From NCBI GenBank assembly GCA_018828825.1, contig JAHJUV010000118.1, forward strand, positions 1-8,651: DNA of 8,651 bases, in the 5' to 3' direction. The notes below the pieces were generated by a model. It was not told where the DNA came from, made no database searches, and saw only the letters and a list, made by a program, of their open reading frames with translations. Source of the DNA: Planctomycetota bacterium (GTDB taxonomy: Bacteria; Planctomycetota; Phycisphaerae; Sedimentisphaerales; UBA12454). Below are positions 6,947 through 8,651 of this stretch, piece by piece (position 1 is the stretch's first letter; each line of letters begins with the position of its first letter). A program made the position numbers and the translations under genes.

Positions 6947-7724
6947 ACTTCTTATACGCAAGAACTATCCCCTTGACTACAAGGCCCTCGGCAAACGAAT
7001 CGATAAAATCGCAGCCGCTTTTCAGGATTTCCATATTCCCGCCGGTCGCGATTGTCTGCGGCCATTTGCCCAGTGACTCTGCGTAAAACCTCGTAATAGT
7101 TTCAAGTGCTCCTATGGCCGAATAATACAGTCCGTTATTTATCGCCTCGGCCGTGTTTTTTCCGAACGGTTTTTGCGGAACTTCAACCTTGCCGATTTTA
7201 GGCAGAACCGCCGTATATCTGTTCAGCGCATCTGCCGATATATCGAAGCCCGGCAGAATCACCCCGCCCAGAAATACTCCCTTCTCATCGACGACATCAA
7301 CCGTCACCGCGGTCCCGAAATCAGCGATAATAACCGCATCCTCTACAACGCTGTACGCCGCGAAAGCGGCCAATACCCTGTCAACTCCGACCTGCTTCGG
7401 CTCATCGACATCAAGCTCCATCGGCAGCGGAACATCTTTGCCGATACCGACCTCAAGAACCTTTTCGTTTAATTGTTCTTTCGCGATTTTTTTTACCGCA
7501 TCGGTCCATTTCGGACTGACGCTGGCGGTAACGATTACGCCGTCGCGTTTTGTTTTGTCCTTACTGGCTTTTGAAAATGGAATCTTCTGCCAGTAAGTCT
7601 TCAAAACCTTGGCAATTTCTTCCGAATTTCCACCGGCAATCTTCTCCATCATCGTCTCGGCATCGTTAATAAACAGCCCTGCTCTTATATTCGTATTGCC
7701 TATGTCAATTGCTATAATATTCAT
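6927..7724 (-). CDS. coaX: Type III pantothenate kinase (CoaX)
   Basis: Phosphorylates pantothenate with ATP, the first committed step to coenzyme A, in the cytoplasm. It is 265 aa, normal for the family. Motifs of the acetate/sugar-kinase (ASKHA) fold are in order: DIGNTN (7-12, phosphate loop), PKQVGVDR (109-116, pantothenate site and the catalytic Asp 115), DFGTAVTVD (135-143, second phosphate loop), GGVILPG (153-159) and ATGGN (226-230, adenosine loop). I chose ATG at 7724 because family members begin a few residues before the DIGNTN strand; an in-frame ATG at 7760 would add a 12-residue charged extension. It is the first gene of the coaX-mnmE-mutS cluster. The usual neighbour, a biotin-protein ligase, is absent here. 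Confidence 0.95.
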   Translation of the reverse strand: MNIIAIDIGNTNIRAGLFINDAETMMEKIAGGNSEEIAKVLKTYWQKIPFSKASKDKTKRDGVIVTASVSPKWTDAVKKIAKEQLNEKVLEVGIGKDVPLPMELDVDEPKQVGVDRVLAAFAAYSVVEDAVIIADFGTAVTVDVVDEKGVFLGGVILPGFDISADALNRYTAVLPKIGKVEVPQKPFGKNTAEAINNGLYYSAIGALETITRFYAESLGKWPQTIATGGNMEILKSGCDFIDSFAEGLVVKGIVLAYKKYVGEKL

Positions 7725-7787
7725 CCCTTTGAGACCTTCCTTTAACCTGTTTAAAGACATCTTTTACCCATAGTTACGTCACCAAAG

Positions 7788-7814
7788 CTTATAGGAAAAC
7801 AGCCAAATAATCAA
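7788..7814 (-). promoter_or_regulatory. Weak candidate promoter for the coaX cluster
   Basis: On the minus strand, TTGATT (7809-7814) and TATAAG (7788-7793) are separated by 15 bp, shorter than the optimum. It is the best pair I can see between the cold-shock promoter and coaX. Low confidence. Confidence 0.25.
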
Positions 7815-7890
7815 TTACAAAACGGTGTACCGCTCAACGCAGCCGAAAAGGCGCTATTGTCTCTATTTTAGAGTTTATTTTATATTTTAA

Positions 7891-7919
7891 TTGACTTTTG
7901 AAGACCCGGTTCATATAGT
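7891..7919 (+). promoter_or_regulatory. Predicted sigma70-type promoter of the cold-shock gene
   Basis: TTGACT (7891-7896), a 17-bp spacer and TATAGT (7914-7919), each one mismatch from consensus, after an AT-rich upstream stretch (about 7865-7890) that could act as an UP element. Transcription from about 7926 gives a 5' leader of roughly 110 nt, in keeping with the long regulated leaders of cspA-type genes. Confidence 0.65.
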
Positions 7920-8007
7920 ATGTAAAAAGTTTTTTTGGGTGTATATCCTTTCATCTCTCAAGAGTATATTTCCAATAAATTAAAAACAGAGGGATACTAT
8001 ATTTGAC

Positions 8008-8029
8008 GGCCTGTTTACAGGCCAAGGAG
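8008..8029 (+). promoter_or_regulatory. Leader hairpin abutting the cold-shock ribosome-binding site
   Basis: GGCCTG (8008-8013) pairs with CAGGCC (8018-8023) around a TTTA loop (T8014 could also pair with A8017). The Shine-Dalgarno AAGGAG (8024-8029) follows without a gap. The stem leaves the site exposed but can stack on it, so it may position or protect the ribosome-binding site. Confidence 0.5.
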
Positions 8030-8035
8030 TTAATG

Positions 8036-8239
8036 ATGAGTACAGGTACAGTAAAATGGTTCAATTCAGACAAAGGTTATGGTTTTATTACTCCCGATGA
8101 CGGCGGCAGTGATTTGTTCGTCCATCACTCGGAAGTCAAGACCGCAGGTTACGCAACCCTCGAGGAAAACCAAAAGGTTAACTTTGAGGTTGGCGAGGGC
8201 AAAAAAGGCCCTTGCGCCAACAACGTAACACCGGTATAA
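8036..8239 (+). CDS. Cold-shock domain protein (CspA family)
   Basis: A 67-aa single-stranded nucleic-acid-binding protein with an OB fold, acting as an RNA chaperone that melts mRNA structure. Residues 1-10 (MSTGTVKWFN) and RNP1 KGYGFI (13-18) are canonical; RNP2 is LFVHHSEV (27-34). The end GPCANNVTPV parallels the family's GP-A-NV ending. AAGGAG lies 6 nt before ATG 8036 and 3 nt before an adjacent in-frame ATG at 8033, so 8036 is preferred. It is monocistronic, with its own promoter, long leader and terminator, and divergent from coaX. Which Csp paralogue this is cannot be told; cold induction is inferred only from the long leader. Confidence 0.95.
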   Translation: MSTGTVKWFNSDKGYGFITPDDGGSDLFVHHSEVKTAGYATLEENQKVNFEVGEGKKGPCANNVTPV

Positions 8240-8258
8240 CAACTAAGAATTGCACACC

Positions 8259-8286
8259 AAAAGGCTCGCCGGAGGCGAGCCTTTTT
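8259..8286 (+). terminator. Rho-independent terminator of the cold-shock gene
   Basis: GGCTCGCC (8263-8270) pairs with GGCGAGCC (8274-8281) around a GGA loop. AAAA/TTTT extend the stem to 12 bp, and it ends in a T-rich run. It begins 19 nt after the stop codon. Confidence 0.9.
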
Positions 8287-8292
8287 ATTTAT

Positions 8293-8353
8293 CCCGCACC
8301 TGTTAAGTATTTATTTATTCCTACATCACTACGGTATAATAAACAGGTGCGGG
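8293..8353. repeat. Second inverted-repeat element of the CCCGCACCT family
   Basis: CCCGCACCTGTT (8293-8304) and AACAGGTGCGGG (8342-8353) are perfect 12-bp reverse complements around 37 AT-rich nt. The left end, with its flanking AT, shares ATCCCGCACCT with the element at the ftsW start. In the same register no target duplication is seen; TTAT lies on both sides but one base out of register (8289-8292 and 8355-8358). Confidence 0.65.
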
Positions 8354-8384
8354 GTTATTCGTTCAATCCATTTATTTATATATT

Positions 8385-8408
8385 TATGAAGAATTGGTGT
8401 GCGGGGTT
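8385..8408 (+). repeat. 24-nt direct repeat, copy 1
   Basis: Matches 8561-8584 at 23 of 24 positions (G at 8397 where copy 2 has A). It ends in GTGCGGGGTT. Copies start 176 bp apart. Confidence 0.8.
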
Positions 8409-8464
8409 TAGCCGCTGCCGGTACGGCAACGAAATTTGTTTAGCCGCCGCCAATCGGGGCGGCG
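8406..8464 (+). repeat. Tandem 14-mer repeats, each followed by a GC-rich hairpin
   Basis: The 14-mer GTTTAGCCGCTGCC (8406-8419) recurs at 8438-8451 with one change (C for T). The first runs into the hairpin TGCCG-GTA-CGGCA (8416-8428). The second runs into CGCCGCC/GGCGGCG (8445-8451/8458-8464) with a 6-nt loop, followed by TTATTC. The second hairpin could act as a weak terminator. It may be part of a structured RNA or a decayed repeat array. Confidence 0.5.
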
Positions 8465-8554
8465 TTATTCCTTCCACTGCTCAACTGTTCCCCGCCATTT
8501 TAATACGTTCAAAATCACCTATGGAAATTACCTGTCTAACACCCATAAACAAAT

Positions 8555-8580
8555 CCGCACTATGAAGAATTGATGTGCGG
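8555..8580. repeat. Short CCGCAC/GTGCGG hairpin around direct-repeat copy 2
   Basis: CCGCAC (8555-8560) pairs with GTGCGG (8575-8580) around a 14-nt loop. The loop and right arm belong to the second 24-nt repeat. The arms are a shortened form of the CCCGCAC ends seen elsewhere in the window. Confidence 0.5.
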
Positions 8581-8584
8581 GGTT
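8561..8584 (+). repeat. 24-nt direct repeat, copy 2
   Basis: Matches 8385-8408 with one mismatch. It lies 10 nt before the stop codon of the minus-strand gene at the right edge, so it would sit in that gene's 3' untranslated region. Confidence 0.8.
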
Positions 8585-8594
8585 CTCCCGCTTT

Positions 8595-8651
8595 TCAGCT
8601 TAGGTAATCGCGGTTGATGCGCCAGCCTATATAAACGCCGACTATGCTGCC
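8595..8651 (-). CDS. C-terminal end of an unidentified, probably membrane, protein
   Basis: On the minus strand the last 18 codons before a TGA (8595-8597) read GSIVGVYIGWRINRDYLS, which looks like the end of a transmembrane helix followed by a charged tail. One other minus-strand frame is also open here but is arginine-rich and runs into the repeats, so this frame is preferred. Too little is present to name a family. Orientation is convergent with the cold-shock gene. Confidence 0.4.
   Translation of the reverse strand, partial: GSIVGVYIGWRINRDYLS

Larger units (their letters stand above)
8287..8594. other. Repeat-rich intergenic stretch without a convincing gene
   Basis: About 308 nt between the cold-shock terminator and the stop codon of the gene at the right edge. 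It holds a 12-bp inverted repeat (8293-8353), two copies of a 24-nt direct repeat, two GC-rich hairpins that each follow a shared 14-mer, and a short CCGCAC/GTGCGG hairpin. The sequence GTGCGGGGTT occurs three times, at 8347-8356, 8399-8408 and 8575-8584. A plus-strand reading frame crosses it but begins out of frame inside the cold-shock gene and runs through the terminator. A small RNA is possible but not shown. Confidence 0.7.

Noticed and set aside
7861..7873. CTCTA-TTT-TAGAG hairpin as a terminator between coaX and the cold-shock gene
   Set aside because: The stem is 5 bp and AT-rich, and both genes point away from it, so there is no transcript to end here.
8335..8340. Perfect TATAAT inside the second repeat element, possible outward promoter
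   Set aside because: No acceptable -35 sequence 16-18 bp upstream and no TG extension; the region is simply AT-rich.
8406..8464. Integron attC-like or CRISPR-like array
   Set aside because: Only two copies, no GTTRRRY/RYYYAAC core pair, and no regular spacers or cas genes.
8212..8565. 117-codon plus-strand reading frame after the cold-shock gene
   Set aside because: It starts out of frame inside the cold-shock gene and reads through a strong terminator and several repeats.

Overview
The window reads as a chromosomal housekeeping region of a Gram-negative-type, peptidoglycan-making bacterium. MurG carries an unusual 'NIDAVPGKAN' segment, the MnmE-like GTPase is divergent, and several genes lack a clear Shine-Dalgarno. 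Together these suggest a Planctomycetota/PVC lineage, possibly Phycisphaerae. That placement is inference from family resemblance, not from a search.

Layout. (1) 1-1601, minus strand: the ftsW-murG part of a division/cell-wall operon. The genes overlap by ATGA, and murG runs off the left edge. (2) 1601-1821: a divergent control region. It holds a 103-bp element with perfect 17-bp terminal inverted repeats and TTCA flanks that abuts the ftsW start codon, back-to-back sigma70-like promoters, and an 8-bp inverted repeat between them. (3) 1822-2319, plus: a small membrane protein resembling predicted membrane-bound metal-dependent hydrolases, probably on a leaderless mRNA. It converges, with a 3-nt gap, on (4) 2323-3036, minus: a zinc-ribbon/DUF4190 membrane protein with its own promoter. 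(5) 3108-7724, minus: the tight cluster coaX (type III pantothenate kinase) - mnmE-like GTPase - mutS. (6) 7725-8032: a divergent intergenic region with a strong promoter and a leader of about 110 nt for (7) a cold-shock protein (8036-8239) ending in a strong terminator. (8) 8287-8594: repeat-rich non-coding DNA, then the last 18 codons of an unidentified minus-strand gene at the right edge.

How it works together. FtsW polymerises lipid II glycan strands and MurG makes lipid II, so the left operon serves septal wall synthesis. CoaX feeds coenzyme A synthesis and MutS starts mismatch repair. The MnmE-like GTPase would normally modify wobble uridines of tRNA, but this copy lacks the C-terminal cysteine motif.

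The least ordinary signal is a family of short palindromic sequences built on CCCGCAC/GTGCGGG. By eye there are nine copies of the heptamer. They lie at the ftsW 3' end and murG start, at the ftsW start, and downstream of the cold-shock gene, and I saw none inside mutS, mnmE or coaX. Several pair into hairpins, and one has the hallmarks of a MITE whose insertion would have built the ftsW ribosome-binding site and start codon.
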